From the NCBI GenBank assembly GCA_024636585.1, contig JAGXGS010000060.1:1-64000 (forward strand): a DNA stretch of 64,000 bases. Direction: 5' to 3'. How positions within the stretch are numbered: the first letter of the stretch is position 1; every line of letters starts with the position of its first letter. Position numbers and translations under genes: made by a program. A model generated the notes under the pieces. That model did no database searches. It saw only the letters and a program-made list of their open reading frames with translations, and was not told the origin of the DNA. The DNA comes from Thiogranum sp. (lineage in GTDB: Bacteria > Pseudomonadota > Gammaproteobacteria > DSM-19610). Shown in pieces: positions 9,463 to 23,809 of this stretch.

Positions 9463-11106
9463 GTGAAAAAACTAACCACACTGCCTGCCTGGCAGGCGTT
9501 GAACACGCATTTTGAACAGGTAAAAGACCTGCACATGCGCGGCCTGTTCGCCGCGGATGCACTGCGCTTCGATAATTTTTCGCTGCGCTGCAATGACCTG
9601 TTGCTCGATTACTCCAAGAACCGCATCACCATGGATACCCTGCCGTTGCTGTTTCAGCTGGCGCGGGAGAGCGATGTGCCGGCCTGGATCGAGCGCATGT
9701 TCGCCGGGGAAAAGATCAACTTCACCGAACAGCGCGCGGTGCTGCATACGGCGCTGCGCAACCGCGGCGACGAACCGGTGCTGGTGGATGGCGCCGACGT
9801 GATGCCGGCGGTGCGGAAGGTACTGGCGCAGATGCGCAGCTTCACGGAACAGGTGCGTTCCGGCGTCTGGCGCGGCTACAGCGGCGAGCCGATCAGCGAT
9901 ATCGTCAACATCGGCATCGGCGGCTCCGATCTCGGGCCGGTGATGGTCACTGAAGCCCTGCGCCCCTACCAGGATCGACTGCGGGTGCATTTTGTCTCCA
10001 ATGTCGACGGCAGCCAGATCGTCGATGTGCTGTCCGGCCTGAATCCCGCTACCACCCTGTTCCTGGTGGCATCCAAAACCTTCACTACCCAGGAAACGCT
10101 GGCCAATGCACACCATGCACGCCGTTGGTTGCTGGACGCTGCGACTGACGAGGCGGCGGTGTGCAGGCATTTCGTGGCGCTGTCCACCAACGGCGAAAAA
10201 GTCCAGGCGTTCGGCATCGATCCGGTGAATATGTTCGAGTTCTGGGACTGGGTGGGCGGACGCTATTCGCTATGGTCGGCTATCGGGCTGTCCATAGCAC
10301 TGTCCGTGGGCATGGATCATTTCGAGGAGCTGCTGGCGGGTGCGCATGCCATGGACACGCATTTCCGCAGTGCGCCGCTGGAGCAGAATATGCCGGTGGT
10401 GATGGCGCTGCTGGGTATCTGGTACCACAACTTTTTCGGCGCCGAGAGCTACGCGGTGCTGCCTTATGATCAGCACCTGCACCGCTTGCCGGCCTATCTG
10501 CAGCAGGCTGACATGGAAAGTAACGGCAAGCGCGTGACGCGCAGCGGCGAAGTGGTCGACTACCGCACCGGACCCATCGTCTGGGGTGAGCCGGGCACCA
10601 ACGGGCAGCATGCCTTCTATCAGTTGATCCACCAGGGAACGCGGCTGATTCCGGCGGATTTTCTGGTCGCCGCGCAGGCCCACCACCCACTCGTCGACCA
10701 GCAGCGCATCCTGTTTTCCAATTGCGTCGCCCAGAGCGAGGCGCTGATGCGCGGCAAGACGGCCGCCGAGGCCGAAGCGGAACTGGCGGAGCAGGGTCTG
10801 TCCCGGGCGCGCATCGATGCGCTGCTCCCGCACAAGGTGTTCCCCGGCAACCGGCCGAGCAATACGCTGCTGTATCCCCGCCTGACTCCGTTCATGCTGG
10901 GCCAGTTGATCGCCCTCTATGAGCACCGGATTTTCGTCCAGGGTGTGATCTGGCAGATCAACTCCTTTGACCAGTGGGGCGTGGAACTGGGCAAGCAGCT
11001 GGCGGGGGCTATTCAGGGCGAGCTGCAGGCGGGCGCCGTGGCGCCGGAACATGACAGTTCGACACGGGGCCTGCTGGAGCAATTCCGCGCCCTGACCGCC
11101 TCGTAA
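9463..11106 (+). CDS. pgi: Glucose-6-phosphate isomerase
   Basis: 547 aa; GTG start immediately after the zwf [46 protein letters not shown] motifs. Confidence 0.98.
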   Translation: MKKLTTLPAWQALNTHFEQVKDLHMRGLFAADALRFDNFSLRCNDLLLDYSKNRITMDTLPLLFQLARESDVPAWIERMFAGEKINFTEQRAVLHTALRNRGDEPVLVDGADVMPAVRKVLAQMRSFTEQVRSGVWRGYSGEPISDIVNIGIGGSDLGPVMVTEALRPYQDRLRVHFVSNVDGSQIVDVLSGLNPATTLFLVASKTFTTQETLANAHHARRWLLDAATDEAAVCRHFVALSTNGEKVQAFGIDPVNMFEFWDWVGGRYSLWSAIGLSIALSVGMDHFEELLAGAHAMDTHFRSAPLEQNMPVVMALLGIWYHNFFGAESYAVLPYDQHLHRLPAYLQQADMESNGKRVTRSGEVVDYRTGPIVWGEPGTNGQHAFYQLIHQGTRLIPADFLVAAQAHHPLVDQQRILFSNCVAQSEALMRGKTAAEAEAELAEQGLSRARIDALLPHKVFPGNRPSNTLLYPRLTPFMLGQLIALYEHRIFVQGVIWQINSFDQWGVELGKQLAGAIQGELQAGAVAPEHDSSTRGLLEQFRALTAS

Positions 11107-11159
11107 ACCGCCCGGCCGCGACATTCAACAGACCGGCAGGGGGATTTATCCGATAGTCC

Positions 11160-11188
11160 TTGTGCTGTCAAAACTTAGCAGGTATTTT
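11160..11188 (+). promoter_or_regulatory. Candidate sigma70 promoter of rnpB
   Basis: TTGTGC (11160-11165), 17-nt spacer, TATTTT (11183-11188), about 5 nt before the predicted RNase P RNA 5' end. Confidence 0.45.
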
Positions 11189-11192
11189 GCGC

Positions 11193-11543
11193 GTGGAAGT
11201 CGGCTGGACAGTCGCTGCGGTGGCAACACCGTGGAGGAAAGTCCGGGCTCCACAGGGCAGGGTGCCAGGTAACGCCTGGGGGGCGAGAGCCTACGGAAAG
11301 TGCCACAGAAAATATACCGCCGGGCGCTTCGGTGACCGGTAAGGGTGAAATGGTGCGGTAAGAGCGCACCGCGCCGCTGGCAACAGCGGTGGCAGGGTAA
11401 ACCCCACCCGGAGCAAGACCAAATAGGGGAACATTGGCGCGGCCCGCGTTGTTCCCGGGTAGGTCGCTTGAGGTGTACGGTGACGTGCATCGCAGAGGAA
11501 TGACTGTTCACGACAGAACCCGGCTTACAGGCCGGCTTCCACT
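11193..11543 (+). ncRNA. rnpB: RNase P RNA component, bacterial class A
   Basis: Conserved blocks GTGGAGGAAAGTCCGGGCTCCACAGGGCAGGGTGCCAGGTAACGCCTGGGGGG, GACGGAAAGTGCCACAGAAA-type, GGTAAGGGTGAAA, GGTAAACCCCACCCGGAGCAAGACCAAATAGG and 3' CAGAACCCGGCTTACAGGCCGGCTTCCAC. Ends approximate. Confidence 0.96.
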
Positions 11544-11554
11544 TTTTTATCTCT

Positions 11555-11590
11555 TGCGAATACCGGGCAATTTGCCTGTGGATATTCGCA
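11555..11590 (+). other. Hairpin in the rnpB-miaB intergenic region
   Basis: TGCGAATACCGGGCAATTTGCCTGTGGATATTCGCA: outer arms TGCGAATA.CC / GGATATTCGCA plus inner GGCA-ATT-TGCC. Confidence 0.6.
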
Positions 11591-11641
11591 TCTGTTTGAA
11601 GTACCTTTAATTGTTCGTTCAGGTCGGTTTTTCGCTGGAAA

Positions 11642-13009
11642 ATGGCTGGTAAAGTTTTCGTCAAAACTCATGGTTGTCAGATGAACGAGTATGATTCCGC
11701 CCGCATGGCGGACGTGCTCGCGGAAGCGCATGGCCTGGAATTGACAACTACTGCCGACGAAGCCGATGTCCTGCTGCTGAACACTTGTTCGATTCGTGAA
11801 AAAGCGCAGGAAAAAGTTTTTTCCCAACTGGGTCAGTGGCGCGAACTGAAAGAGCTGCGTCCGGAAATCATCATTGGCGTGGGCGGCTGCGTCGCCAGCC
11901 AGGAAGGTGCGGCACTGCGTGAACGCGCGCCTTACGTCGACGTGGTGTTCGGTCCGCAGACCCTGCATCGACTGCCGCAAATGATCAACGCCGCGCGCGC
12001 CAGTCGCAGCGCGGTAGTGGACATTTCCTTTCCCGAAATTGAAAAGTTCGATCGCCTGCCGGAACCGCGCGCCGAAGGTCCCAGCGCATTCCTGTCTATC
12101 ATGGAAGGCTGCAGCAAGTACTGCACGTTCTGTGTAGTGCCCTATACGCGTGGCGAAGAAGTGAGCCGGCCGTTCGACGACATCATCGCCGAGGCGGCTT
12201 CACTGTCCAGTCAGGGGGTGCGCGAAATCACCTTACTGGGCCAGAACGTCAATGCTTACCGCGGTCCGATGGCGGATGGCAGCATGGCCGATCTTGCCCT
12301 GCTGATTACTTTCATTGCTGCGATCGACGGCATCGACCGGATTCGCTACACCACCTCGCATCCGCTGGAAATGAGCGACAGCCTGATTAACGTCTATGCC
12401 GAGGTGCCGGAGCTGGTCAGCCATCTGCACTTGCCGGTGCAGAGCGGCGCCGACCGGGTGCTGGCCGCCATGAAGCGCAATCACACGGCGCTGGAATACA
12501 AGTCCATCATTCGTCGCCTGCGCGAAGCGCGACCGGATCTCAGCCTGTCGTCCGATTTCATTATCGGCTTTCCCGGCGAAACTGCCGCCGAGTTCGAATC
12601 GACCATGGAACTGATTGAAGCGATCGGTTTCGACAATTCATTCAGCTTCATTTACAGCCGGCGTCCCGGTACCCCGGCCGCTGAATTTCCCGATGACGTG
12701 CCGCTGGACGAGAAGAAGCAGCGACTTGCGCGCCTGCAGGGCCGCATACTGGAAATGATGGCCGCGATCAGCGCCGGCATGGTCGGCACCGAGCAGCGAA
12801 TCCTTGTCGAACGCCCATCAAGAAAGGACCCGGAGCAGATGGCCGGGCGCACCGAAAATAACCGGGTAGTCAATTTTTCCGGTTCGCGCGATTTGATCGG
12901 CCGCTTCGTCACGCTGCGCATCACGGAGGCATTGCCCAACTCCCTGCGTGGCGAATTCATCGCTATCGATGATCCGGTTTACTCCGAATCACTTGTCAAC
13001 TGGGCCTGA
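11642..13009 (+). CDS. miaB: tRNA-2-methylthio-N6-dimethylallyladenosine synthase
   Basis: 455 aa; [32 protein letters not shown] radical SAM motif, C-terminal TRAM-like region. Confidence 0.97.
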   Translation: MAGKVFVKTHGCQMNEYDSARMADVLAEAHGLELTTTADEADVLLLNTCSIREKAQEKVFSQLGQWRELKELRPEIIIGVGGCVASQEGAALRERAPYVDVVFGPQTLHRLPQMINAARASRSAVVDISFPEIEKFDRLPEPRAEGPSAFLSIMEGCSKYCTFCVVPYTRGEEVSRPFDDIIAEAASLSSQGVREITLLGQNVNAYRGPMADGSMADLALLITFIAAIDGIDRIRYTTSHPLEMSDSLINVYAEVPELVSHLHLPVQSGADRVLAAMKRNHTALEYKSIIRRLREARPDLSLSSDFIIGFPGETAAEFESTMELIEAIGFDNSFSFIYSRRPGTPAAEFPDDVPLDEKKQRLARLQGRILEMMAAISAGMVGTEQRILVERPSRKDPEQMAGRTENNRVVNFSGSRDLIGRFVTLRITEALPNSLRGEFIAIDDPVYSESLVNWA

Positions 13010-14012
13010 TAAAACCACTCGCCATATCACCTTGGACCCTGAACCCTCATCTATAACGCTGACCCTGGAGCCCGCTGATAATCAGCGCCTGGCGTCCCTT
13101 TGCGGTCAGTTCGACGAACACCTGCGCCAGATGGAACGCCGGCTGCATGTCGATATCAGCAATCGCGGCAACCGCTTTCGCATTGTCGGCGATGACCCGG
13201 CGGCGCAGCATGCCGGCGAAGTGCTGCAGGATCTCTATGAAGCTACCGAAACGGCTCCGATGACGCCGGAGCGTGTGCACCTGCGCCTGCAACAAACCGG
13301 CACTGCCGAACCACCCGAAGAAGGTCCGTCGGACGAAAGGGAGTTGTTGGTGCATGCACGGCGCAGCCTGATCAAGCCGCGCAGTCCGCATCAGAAGAAC
13401 TATGTCGCCAACATTCTCGACATGGACCTCAGTTTCGGAATCGGCCCCGCCGGTACCGGCAAAACCTATCTGGCGGTTGCCTGCGCAGTGCAGGCGCTGG
13501 AGCGTGAGGACGTGCGGCGCCTGGTGCTGGTGCGGCCGGCCGTCGAAGCCGGCGAACGCCTCGGCTTTCTGCCCGGTGACCTGACACAAAAAGTCGATCC
13601 CTACCTGCGGCCGCTGTATGACGCGCTGTATGAAATGCTGGGCTTTGAGCGCGTCGCCAAGCTGATCGAGCGCAACATCATTGAGATAGCGCCGCTGGCA
13701 TTCATGCGCGGCCGCACTTTGAACGACTCTTTTGTGATTCTCGACGAAGCGCAGAACACCACCGTCGAACAGATGAAAATGTTTCTGACCCGGCTGGGCT
13801 TCGGTTCCACTGCGGTGGTGACCGGGGATATTACCCAGGTTGATTTACCCAAGCATGTGCGCTCGGGTCTGCGGCATGTCATCGAGGTGCTGAGCGACGT
13901 GGAAGATATCGGCTTTACGCATTTCGATGCGCGTGACGTGGTTCGGCATCCGTTGGTAAAAAAGATTCTCGATGCCTATCAGTATCACGAAGACGTCCGG
14001 GATGACGACTGA
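12969..14012 (+). CDS. ybeZ: PhoH family ATPase (YbeZ-like)
   Basis: ORF track starts at GTG 12948 inside miaB; ATG 12969 or TTG 13032 are alternatives. [19 protein letters not shown] Walker [24 protein letters not shown]. Confidence 0.93.
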   Translation: MIRFTPNHLSTGPDKTTRHITLDPEPSSITLTLEPADNQRLASLCGQFDEHLRQMERRLHVDISNRGNRFRIVGDDPAAQHAGEVLQDLYEATETAPMTPERVHLRLQQTGTAEPPEEGPSDERELLVHARRSLIKPRSPHQKNYVANILDMDLSFGIGPAGTGKTYLAVACAVQALEREDVRRLVLVRPAVEAGERLGFLPGDLTQKVDPYLRPLYDALYEMLGFERVAKLIERNIIEIAPLAFMRGRTLNDSFVILDEAQNTTVEQMKMFLTRLGFGSTAVVTGDITQVDLPKHVRSGLRHVIEVLSDVEDIGFTHFDARDVVRHPLVKKILDAYQYHEDVRDDD

Positions 14013-14493
14013 GGTGCGCAATCCGATCGAACTGGACTTACAGATAGTGACAGATGCGCAGGCACTGCCATCGCGGCAGGATTTTCTGAGATGGAGCGAG
14101 GCGGCACTGGCAGATGCAAAAGGTCCGCGCGGCCTGGTGGTGCGGGTGGTCGACGAGCGCGAAAGCCGGGAACTGAATCAATGCTATCGCGGCAGGAACC
14201 AGCCCACCAACGTGCTATCGTTTCCATTCGAGGCGCCTGCGGTGGCGGCCTCTAATCATCTGGGCGACCTGGTGATCTGTGCGCCGGTGGTGGCGCACGA
14301 AGCACAGGAACAGCATAAGCCGGTGGCCCATCACTGGGCGCACATGGTGGTGCACGGGGTTCTGCATCTGCTTGGTTATGATCATGAGGATGAAAGCTCG
14401 GCAACGGAAATGGAAAGTCTGGAAAAACAGATACTGGAGCAACTCGGGATCGATGATCCCTATGTGGAAAGCAATATGATGGTGCAGGAATAA
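13972..14493 (+). CDS. ybeY: Endoribonuclease YbeY (16S rRNA maturation)
   Basis: HWAHMVVHGVLHLLGYDHEDESSATEMESLE: HGxxHLxGyDH motif; follows phoH. Confidence 0.96.
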   Translation: MPISITKTSGMTTEVRNPIELDLQIVTDAQALPSRQDFLRWSEAALADAKGPRGLVVRVVDERESRELNQCYRGRNQPTNVLSFPFEAPAVAASNHLGDLVICAPVVAHEAQEQHKPVAHHWAHMVVHGVLHLLGYDHEDESSATEMESLEKQILEQLGIDDPYVESNMMVQE

Positions 14494-15368
14494 TGAGGGA
14501 AGATCGAGCGACCAACGGGGCACCGCAGCGGACCTGGATGGAGCGTCTCAGCCAGGTCCTGCTCGGCGAACCGAAAGACCGCGAGCAGTTGATCGTTCTG
14601 CTGCGCGATGCGCACGAGCGCGGTCTGTACGATGTCGATGCGCAGGCGATGATCGAAGGCGTGCTGCAGGTGTCCGACATGCAGGTGCGCGACATCATGA
14701 TTCCGCGCTCGCAGATGGTCGTGGCCGGGCGCGACTACAGCCCGGAAGAATTGATTTCCATTGCCATCGAGTCCGGCCATTCGCGCTTCCCGGTGGTCGG
14801 CGACAGCCGCGACGAAGTGGTCGGTGTGCTGCTGGCCAAGGACCTGCTGCGGTATTCGTCAAAAAACGCCAATCAGAACTTCTCGATCCGGGAAATCCTG
14901 CGCCCGCCGGTGTTCGTGCCGGAGAGCAAGCGCCTCAATGTGTTGCTGAAGGAATTCCGGGCCAGTCGCAACCATCTGGCGATCGTGGTCGATGAATACG
15001 GCGGTGTGGCTGGCATGGTCACCATCGAGGACGTGCTGGAGCAGATCGTCGGCGAAATCGAGGATGAACATGATATCGATGAAGACACCTTCATCCGCAA
15101 GTACAGCGACATCAATTTCACCGTGAAGGCGCTGACCTCGATCGAGGATTTCAATGAATACTTCGGCACCGGATTCAGCGATGAGGAATTCGATACCATT
15201 GGTGGGCTGGTCACCCATCAGCTGGGCCGCCTGCCCAAACGCGGCGAGTCGGTCGTGCTCGACCACATGAGTTTCCAGATTCTCAACGCCGACAACCGGC
15301 GTATCCACCTGATGAAAGTCACTCTGCTACGTAACCCGGACGCCATTCAGCCGGAAGTCAGCGCCTGA
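14493..15368 (+). CDS. CBS-domain transporter-associated protein, CorC/YbeX family
   Basis: MIPRSQMVV, two CBS-like repeats, VDEYGGVAGMVTIEDVLEQIVGEIEDEHD and C-terminal CorC_HlyC domain. Confidence 0.93.
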   Translation: MREDRATNGAPQRTWMERLSQVLLGEPKDREQLIVLLRDAHERGLYDVDAQAMIEGVLQVSDMQVRDIMIPRSQMVVAGRDYSPEELISIAIESGHSRFPVVGDSRDEVVGVLLAKDLLRYSSKNANQNFSIREILRPPVFVPESKRLNVLLKEFRASRNHLAIVVDEYGGVAGMVTIEDVLEQIVGEIEDEHDIDEDTFIRKYSDINFTVKALTSIEDFNEYFGTGFSDEEFDTIGGLVTHQLGRLPKRGESVVLDHMSFQILNADNRRIHLMKVTLLRNPDAIQPEVSA

Positions 15369-15372
15369 TCGC

Positions 15373-16860
15373 ATGCTGAACACTGGCGCCGGCAAGGGAC
15401 TGGCCGCGCTGCTCGCCGGCGCTCTGCTGCCGCTGGGCTTCGCACCATTCGGACTGTTCCCGCTGCCGCTGCTGGCGCTGGCGGTGCTTGCATCTCTGCT
15501 GTACCGGGCACTACCGCGCAGCGCGTTCCTGTACGCCTGGCTGTTCGGCGTCGGCCAGTTCGGCGTCGGCGTCTCCTGGATCTATATCAGCATTTATCTG
15601 TACGGCGATGCCAGCCTGGCGCTGTCGGTCGCAGTGATGCTGTTGTTCGTGGCGATCCTGGCAGTCTATTTTGCGCTGGCGGCCGCGGCGCTGGCGCGTG
15701 CCGCCATCCACTCCGCCGGCTGGTTTTTTCTGGCCGGCTTTCCTGCAGCCTGGCTGTTCACCGAGTGGGTCCGTTCCTGGTTATTCACCGGTTTTCCCTG
15801 GCTCAACCTCGGCTACAGTCAGATCGACGGTCCGCTGGCCGGCTATGCGGCGGTGTCCGGTGTGTACGGGGTCGGCTGGCTGGCAGCTCTCAGTGCCGGA
15901 CTGCTGGCATGGATGCTGTACGCCGGACGCAGCGCCCGCCTGCCGGGCGCCGCCGTACTGCTGCTCATCTGGTCGGCCGGCTTTGCGCTGCAGCACCACG
16001 ACTGGACTGAATCGGCCGGAGCGCCCTTCACCGCGACACTGGTGCAGGGCAATATTTCGCAGGATCTGAAATGGCGTTCCGATCAGCAGCAGTCCACCCT
16101 GGAGACCTACGTGGCGCTGACCCGCCAACACCTGGACAGTGATCTGGTGGTATGGCCCGAAACTGCGGTGCCGGCCTATTACGACAGCGTCGATATGGAG
16201 TTTCTGGAACCGCTGCGCCGTGAGTTGCAACAGCACGAGGTGTCGCTGCTTACCGGAGTCCCGGTGCTGGATCGTCGCAACTGGGAATTTTTCAACGCCG
16301 TGATCAGCCTTGAACAGCCCGGACATTTCTATTTCAAAGAACACCTGGTGCCGTTCGGTGAATACCTGCCGCTGCGCGACTGGCTGGCGCAGGTGCTCAG
16401 CTTTCTGCCGGTACCCGAGGGGGACTTCAGCGCCGGGCCACCGCGGCAGCTGCCGCTCATTGCAGCCGGTCATCCGGTGGGCGCGTCGATCTGTTATGAA
16501 ATTGCCTTCGGCGAACAGTTGATCCGCTCGGTTCCGTCTGCGGCCTACCTGGTCAACGTCAGTAACGACGCCTGGTTCGGTGATTCGCTGGCGCCACACC
16601 AGCACCTGGAAATGGCGCGCATGCGGGCGCGCGAAATGGGCCGTTATGTATTGCGCGCGACCAATACCGGTGTTTCAGCAATTATCGATGCCGATGGCAG
16701 GTTGCTCAGCCGCAGTGAACTGTTCGAGACGCAGACCGTCACCGCTCAGGTTGAACCGCGCAGCGGCATCACACCTTACGTGCGCTGGGGTAACTGGCCG
16801 GTGGTTACAGGACTGCTGGCGGTGCTGCTGGTGGCAGGGATCAGGGGCCGCAAACTATAG
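15373..16860 (+). CDS. lnt: Apolipoprotein N-acyltransferase
   Basis: 495 aa, multiple N-terminal TM segments, nitrilase-like domain (VVWPETAVPAYYD, KEHLVPFGEYLP, SICYEIAFGE, VSNDAWFGDSLAPHQH). Confidence 0.96.
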   Translation: MLNTGAGKGLAALLAGALLPLGFAPFGLFPLPLLALAVLASLLYRALPRSAFLYAWLFGVGQFGVGVSWIYISIYLYGDASLALSVAVMLLFVAILAVYFALAAAALARAAIHSAGWFFLAGFPAAWLFTEWVRSWLFTGFPWLNLGYSQIDGPLAGYAAVSGVYGVGWLAALSAGLLAWMLYAGRSARLPGAAVLLLIWSAGFALQHHDWTESAGAPFTATLVQGNISQDLKWRSDQQQSTLETYVALTRQHLDSDLVVWPETAVPAYYDSVDMEFLEPLRRELQQHEVSLLTGVPVLDRRNWEFFNAVISLEQPGHFYFKEHLVPFGEYLPLRDWLAQVLSFLPVPEGDFSAGPPRQLPLIAAGHPVGASICYEIAFGEQLIRSVPSAAYLVNVSNDAWFGDSLAPHQHLEMARMRAREMGRYVLRATNTGVSAIIDADGRLLSRSELFETQTVTAQVEPRSGITPYVRWGNWPVVTGLLAVLLVAGIRGRKL

Positions 16861-17385
16861 GGCCGCAGTTCGGTCATCGGTCGGCCAGCGTCGAAACGTA
16901 TCGCTCTGGCACTGCGGACACAACGGGATGCGTGCCGTGTAATGAAATTGCAGCGCCTCGTTACAGGACCCGCAGTACAGGGTGCCGGGACCGGTGATTT
17001 CGCCGCTGTGGTAAGGCGGGTCTCGCTGCAGTTCGCTGTTCAGTTCAGCCCATTCGACGCGGGTGCGGTCGGCGACGCGGCTGAACAGTTCCAGCAGCGA
17101 ATCCTCGATTCGATCGATGTCGAAACGCAGCCAGTCAGCGATTTCCTCGCTGGATTCGGCGAGGTGGCGGCCGGCATCCTGCATGTCTCGCTTGAGGTAA
17201 TAGGAAATTTTCTCGGCTTCGTCATGACTGAGTTCCCCGAGTTCGATGGCCGTTTTACGCGCCTGATCGACGCTGCTGCGCAGGCTCGGCAGAGCCCGGG
17301 TTTCCACGTCATCCAGTGAATGACGCACCCGCTCCATCATGCGGTTGTAGGCCTTGACGAGGTCGTCGGCAGTGGTGTTGGGCAT
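16855..17385 (-). CDS. Zinc ribbon-containing protein, YbeL/DUF1451 type
   Basis: Within long ORF 16855-18591; real start MPNTTADDLVKAYNRMMERVRHSL at 17385. C-terminal CGSCNEALQFHYTARIPLCPQCQSDTFRR. Confidence 0.85.
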   Translation of the reverse strand: MPNTTADDLVKAYNRMMERVRHSLDDVETRALPSLRSSVDQARKTAIELGELSHDEAEKISYYLKRDMQDAGRHLAESSEEIADWLRFDIDRIEDSLLELFSRVADRTRVEWAELNSELQRDPPYHSGEITGPGTLYCGSCNEALQFHYTARIPLCPQCQSDTFRRWPTDDRTAAL

Positions 17386-17400
17386 GAAAATCTCCGCTAA

Positions 17401-20476
<3,076 letters not shown>

Positions 20477-20480
<4 letters not shown>

Positions 20481-21505
20481 GCCAGCTGCGCGTCGAACAA
20501 CTGGCCGGACAGCTCAGGCAGGGTCTGGCACCGGTCTATTTCATCCACGGGGACGAAACGTTGCTGGTCGATGAATGCGCAGATGCCATTCGGGCCGCGA
20601 CTCGCGCCGGCGGATTTGCCGATCGCCAGGTGTTCAGTGTCGATGCCGGGTTCGACTGGAATACCCTGCTCTCGGCCTGTGACAGCCTGTCGCTGTTCTC
20701 CGAGCAACGCTTGCTCGAGTTGCGCCTGCCGACCGGGAAACCGGGCAAGCAGGGGGCGGAAATGTTGCGCCAGTACGCGGCGCGCCCGGCGCCCGACACG
20801 GTACTGTTGATCCTGTCGGGCAAGCTCGAAGCGGCGGCCAGGCGCAGCAAATGGGTGCAGGCACTGGAAACCGCCGGAGTGGGCATCGCGGTGTGGCCGG
20901 TGAGCATTGCGCAGCTGCCGGCCTGGATCGAGCAACGGATGCGCGCGCGCGGCATGCGGGCCGAACCGGACGCCCTGCAGCTGCTCGCCGAGCGCGTCGA
21001 GGGCAATCTGCTTGCTGCGGCCCAGGAGATCGAAAAACTGTTCCTGCTGCACGGCAGCACCCGACTCGACTATCAGACGGTTGCGGAGCAGGTGGCGAAC
21101 AGCGCGCGTTATGACATTTTCGGCCTGGTCGACAGCGCCCTGGCCGGCGATCCGGTGCACACCCAGCGGATGCTGACCGGGCTGCGCGCGGAGGGCATAG
21201 ATCCGGTGCTGGTGCTATGGGCGCTGGCGCGCGAAATCCGCTCTCTGGCGAGCATGGCGCGGGCCCTGCAGCGCGGCGCGTCGCCGGGCGAGGCACTCGC
21301 TGCCGAGCGTATCTGGGACAAGCGCAAGCCCCTGATCACCGGTGCCTTGCAGCGCATTCGCGGACGTCAGTGGTGGCACCTGTTGCAGCATTGCGCGCAC
21401 ATTGACCGGGTTATCAAGGGGCGCGCCGCGGGCAGCTCCTGGGATGAGCTGTTACAATTGAGCCTGGGACTGGCAGGTGCCGCAGTGCTGCGGCCCGCCG
21501 CCTGA
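20477..21505 (+). CDS. holA: DNA polymerase III subunit delta
   Basis: [21 protein letters not shown]..., follows lptE. Confidence 0.95.
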
Positions 21506-21518
21506 AACCAACGGAAAC

Positions 21519-22811
21519 ATGACCAACATGAGTGAATCAGCGGAATCCATGAACTTCGACGTCGCCGCCTATATGCAGGAGCTGGGACAGCAGGCGCGTG
21601 CCGCGGCGCGGGCCATCGGGCGCAGCGAGACCGGCGCCCGCGATGCTGCGCTACTGGCCATGGCCGATGCCATTGTCGATGACCGTGCGCGTCTGGTTGC
21701 CGAGAACCTGAAAGACCTGGAGGCCGGTCGCCAGCGGGGGCTGGACGCGGCGCTGCTGGATCGTCTGGAACTCACTGATGCGCGTATCGATGCCATGGCC
21801 GATGGCCTGCGCCAGGTCGCGGCACTGCCCGACCCGGTCGGCGCCATCAGCGATATGAATTTTCGTCCGAGCGGCATCCAGGTCGGGCGCATGCGCGTGC
21901 CGCTGGGCGTGATCGGGATCATTTACGAATCACGACCGAATGTGACTGCGGATGCCGCGGCGCTCTGTCTCAAATCGGGCAATGCCTGCATTCTGCGCGG
22001 TGGTTCGGAAGCGCTGCACTCCAACCAGGCGATCGCGCGCTGTATCGAACGTGGCCTCGAGCAGGCCGGCCTGCCGACCAGCACCGTACAGGTTGTTGCG
22101 ACCACCGATCGCGCCGCGGTTGGTGAACTGCTGAAACTCGAGCGTTACGTGGATGTCATCGTGCCGCGTGGCGGCAAAGGCCTGATCGAACGCGTCAGTG
22201 CCGAATCGCGAATCCCGGTGATCAAACATCTGCATGGCGTCTGCCACACGTACATCGATGACGAGGCTGATGTCGACAAGGCCGTGAAGGTTGCCTTCAA
22301 TGCCAAGACCCAGCGCTACGGAACCTGCAACACCATGGAAACCCTGCTGGTGGCGGAGGGCATTGCCGAGCGCGTGTTGCCGGTGCTCGGTGGCTTATAT
22401 CTGGAACAGGGTGTGGAGTTGCGCGGTTGCGAAAAAACCCGCCGCATCCTGCCCGATATCACTGCCGCGCAGGAGTCGGACTGGGACGAGGAATATCTCG
22501 CGCCGATCCTGGCGGTTCGGGTAGTGGCCGATATGGAAGCGGCGATGGAACACATCGACCGGCATGGCTCCCAGCACACCGATGTGATCATCACCGAGAA
22601 CCTCACCCGCGCGCGGCGGTTTCTGCGCGAGATCGATTCCAGTTCCGTTATGGTCAATGCCTCGTCGCGTTTCGCGGATGGCTTCGAATACGGACTGGGT
22701 GCCGAGATCGGCATCAGTACCGACAAGCTGCACGCGCGCGGACCGGTCGGTCTCGAGGGTTTGACGACTCTGAAGTTCATTGTGTTGGGTGATGGTCATA
22801 TCCGCACCTGA
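21519..22811 (+). CDS. proA: Glutamate-5-semialdehyde dehydrogenase
   Basis: [50 protein letters not shown] motifs; start set to ATG 21519 rather than 21477. Confidence 0.97.
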   Translation: MTNMSESAESMNFDVAAYMQELGQQARAAARAIGRSETGARDAALLAMADAIVDDRARLVAENLKDLEAGRQRGLDAALLDRLELTDARIDAMADGLRQVAALPDPVGAISDMNFRPSGIQVGRMRVPLGVIGIIYESRPNVTADAAALCLKSGNACILRGGSEALHSNQAIARCIERGLEQAGLPTSTVQVVATTDRAAVGELLKLERYVDVIVPRGGKGLIERVSAESRIPVIKHLHGVCHTYIDDEADVDKAVKVAFNAKTQRYGTCNTMETLLVAEGIAERVLPVLGGLYLEQGVELRGCEKTRRILPDITAAQESDWDEEYLAPILAVRVVADMEAAMEHIDRHGSQHTDVIITENLTRARRFLREIDSSSVMVNASSRFADGFEYGLGAEIGISTDKLHARGPVGLEGLTTLKFIVLGDGHIRT

Positions 22812-22829
22812 AATCAGCGCATCGAGCGC

Positions 22830-23459
22830 ATGATCTGCCTTCTCGGTGGTACTTTCGATCCCGTCCACTTCGGTCATTTGCGCTGTGCCCTCGAAGTACA
22901 GCAACAACTGAATATCGCCTGCGTACACCTGCTGCCGGTGCGCACGCCGCCGCACCGGGAAGCGCCGCGGCTGTCGCCGGATCAACGCCTCACGCTGTTG
23001 CAGCTGGCCATAGCCGGGGAGCCGGCGCTGTGTATCGACCAGCGCGAACTGCAGCGTGACGGGCCGTCTTACATGGTTGATACGCTGGCGTCCCTGCGCG
23101 CGGAACATCCGGAACAGCCGCTGTGTCTGGCGCTGGGCATGGATGCCTTTGGCGCGCTGGACAGCTGGCACCGCTGGCAGGAAATCGGACGCCTGTGTCA
23201 CCTGGTATTGATGCAGCGCCCGGGTAATGAATGGCCGCGTCAGGGTGCGGTCGCAGAGTGGGCAGGCGCGGCACGCGTGGACGATGTGGCGCTGCTCGAG
23301 AGGCAGCCGGCCGGATATATCCTCAGTGTTCCGGTTACCCAGCTGGACATTTCATCGACGCGTATCCGGGCCATGCTGGCCGCCGGGCGCAGCCCGCGTT
23401 ACCTGGTGCCGGAAGCGGTGCTGGAGCGCATTCAACAAGAGAACTGGTATGCAAGCTGA
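22830..23459 (+). CDS. nadD: Nicotinate-nucleotide adenylyltransferase
   Basis: LLGGTFDPVHFGHLR and ISSTRIRAMLAAGRSPRYLVP motifs. Confidence 0.97.
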   Translation: MICLLGGTFDPVHFGHLRCALEVQQQLNIACVHLLPVRTPPHREAPRLSPDQRLTLLQLAIAGEPALCIDQRELQRDGPSYMVDTLASLRAEHPEQPLCLALGMDAFGALDSWHRWQEIGRLCHLVLMQRPGNEWPRQGAVAEWAGAARVDDVALLERQPAGYILSVPVTQLDISSTRIRAMLAAGRSPRYLVPEAVLERIQQENWYAS

Positions 23460-23802
23460 ACAACTGAAAACACTGGCCGTGCAGGCACTGGAAGATGTCA
23501 AGGCCATCAATGTCGCCGAATTCGACGTGCGTGGCATGACTGCCGTCACGGATTTTATGATCGTTGCCAGCGGCACTTCAGATCGTCATGTGAAATCACT
23601 GGCCAATGCGGTGGTGGTGGCCTGTAAAAAAGCCGGCGTCAAACCGCTGGGCATAGAAGGCGAGCGCGAGGGCGAATGGGTGCTGGTCGATCTGGGCGAC
23701 GTGGTGGTGCACGTGATGCAGCCGCGTATCCGCGAGTTCTATGCACTGGAAAAACTCTGGTCGGTGACGGAGCAGAGCCGGGAAAACAGCGAGCGGCACT
23801 AA
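23449..23802 (+). CDS. rsfS: Ribosomal silencing factor RsfS
   Basis: [55 protein letters not shown] start in track (23227) is too early. Confidence 0.95.
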   Translation: MQAEQLKTLAVQALEDVKAINVAEFDVRGMTAVTDFMIVASGTSDRHVKSLANAVVVACKKAGVKPLGIEGEREGEWVLVDLGDVVVHVMQPRIREFYALEKLWSVTEQSRENSERH

Positions 23803-23809
23803 GCAATAC

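Noticed and set aside
11146-11664. 172-aa minus-strand ORF
   Set aside because: Antisense to rnpB; it contains the typical spurious translation of the RNase P RNA complement (KPACKPGSVVNSHSSAMHVTVHLKRPTREQRGPRQCSP...).
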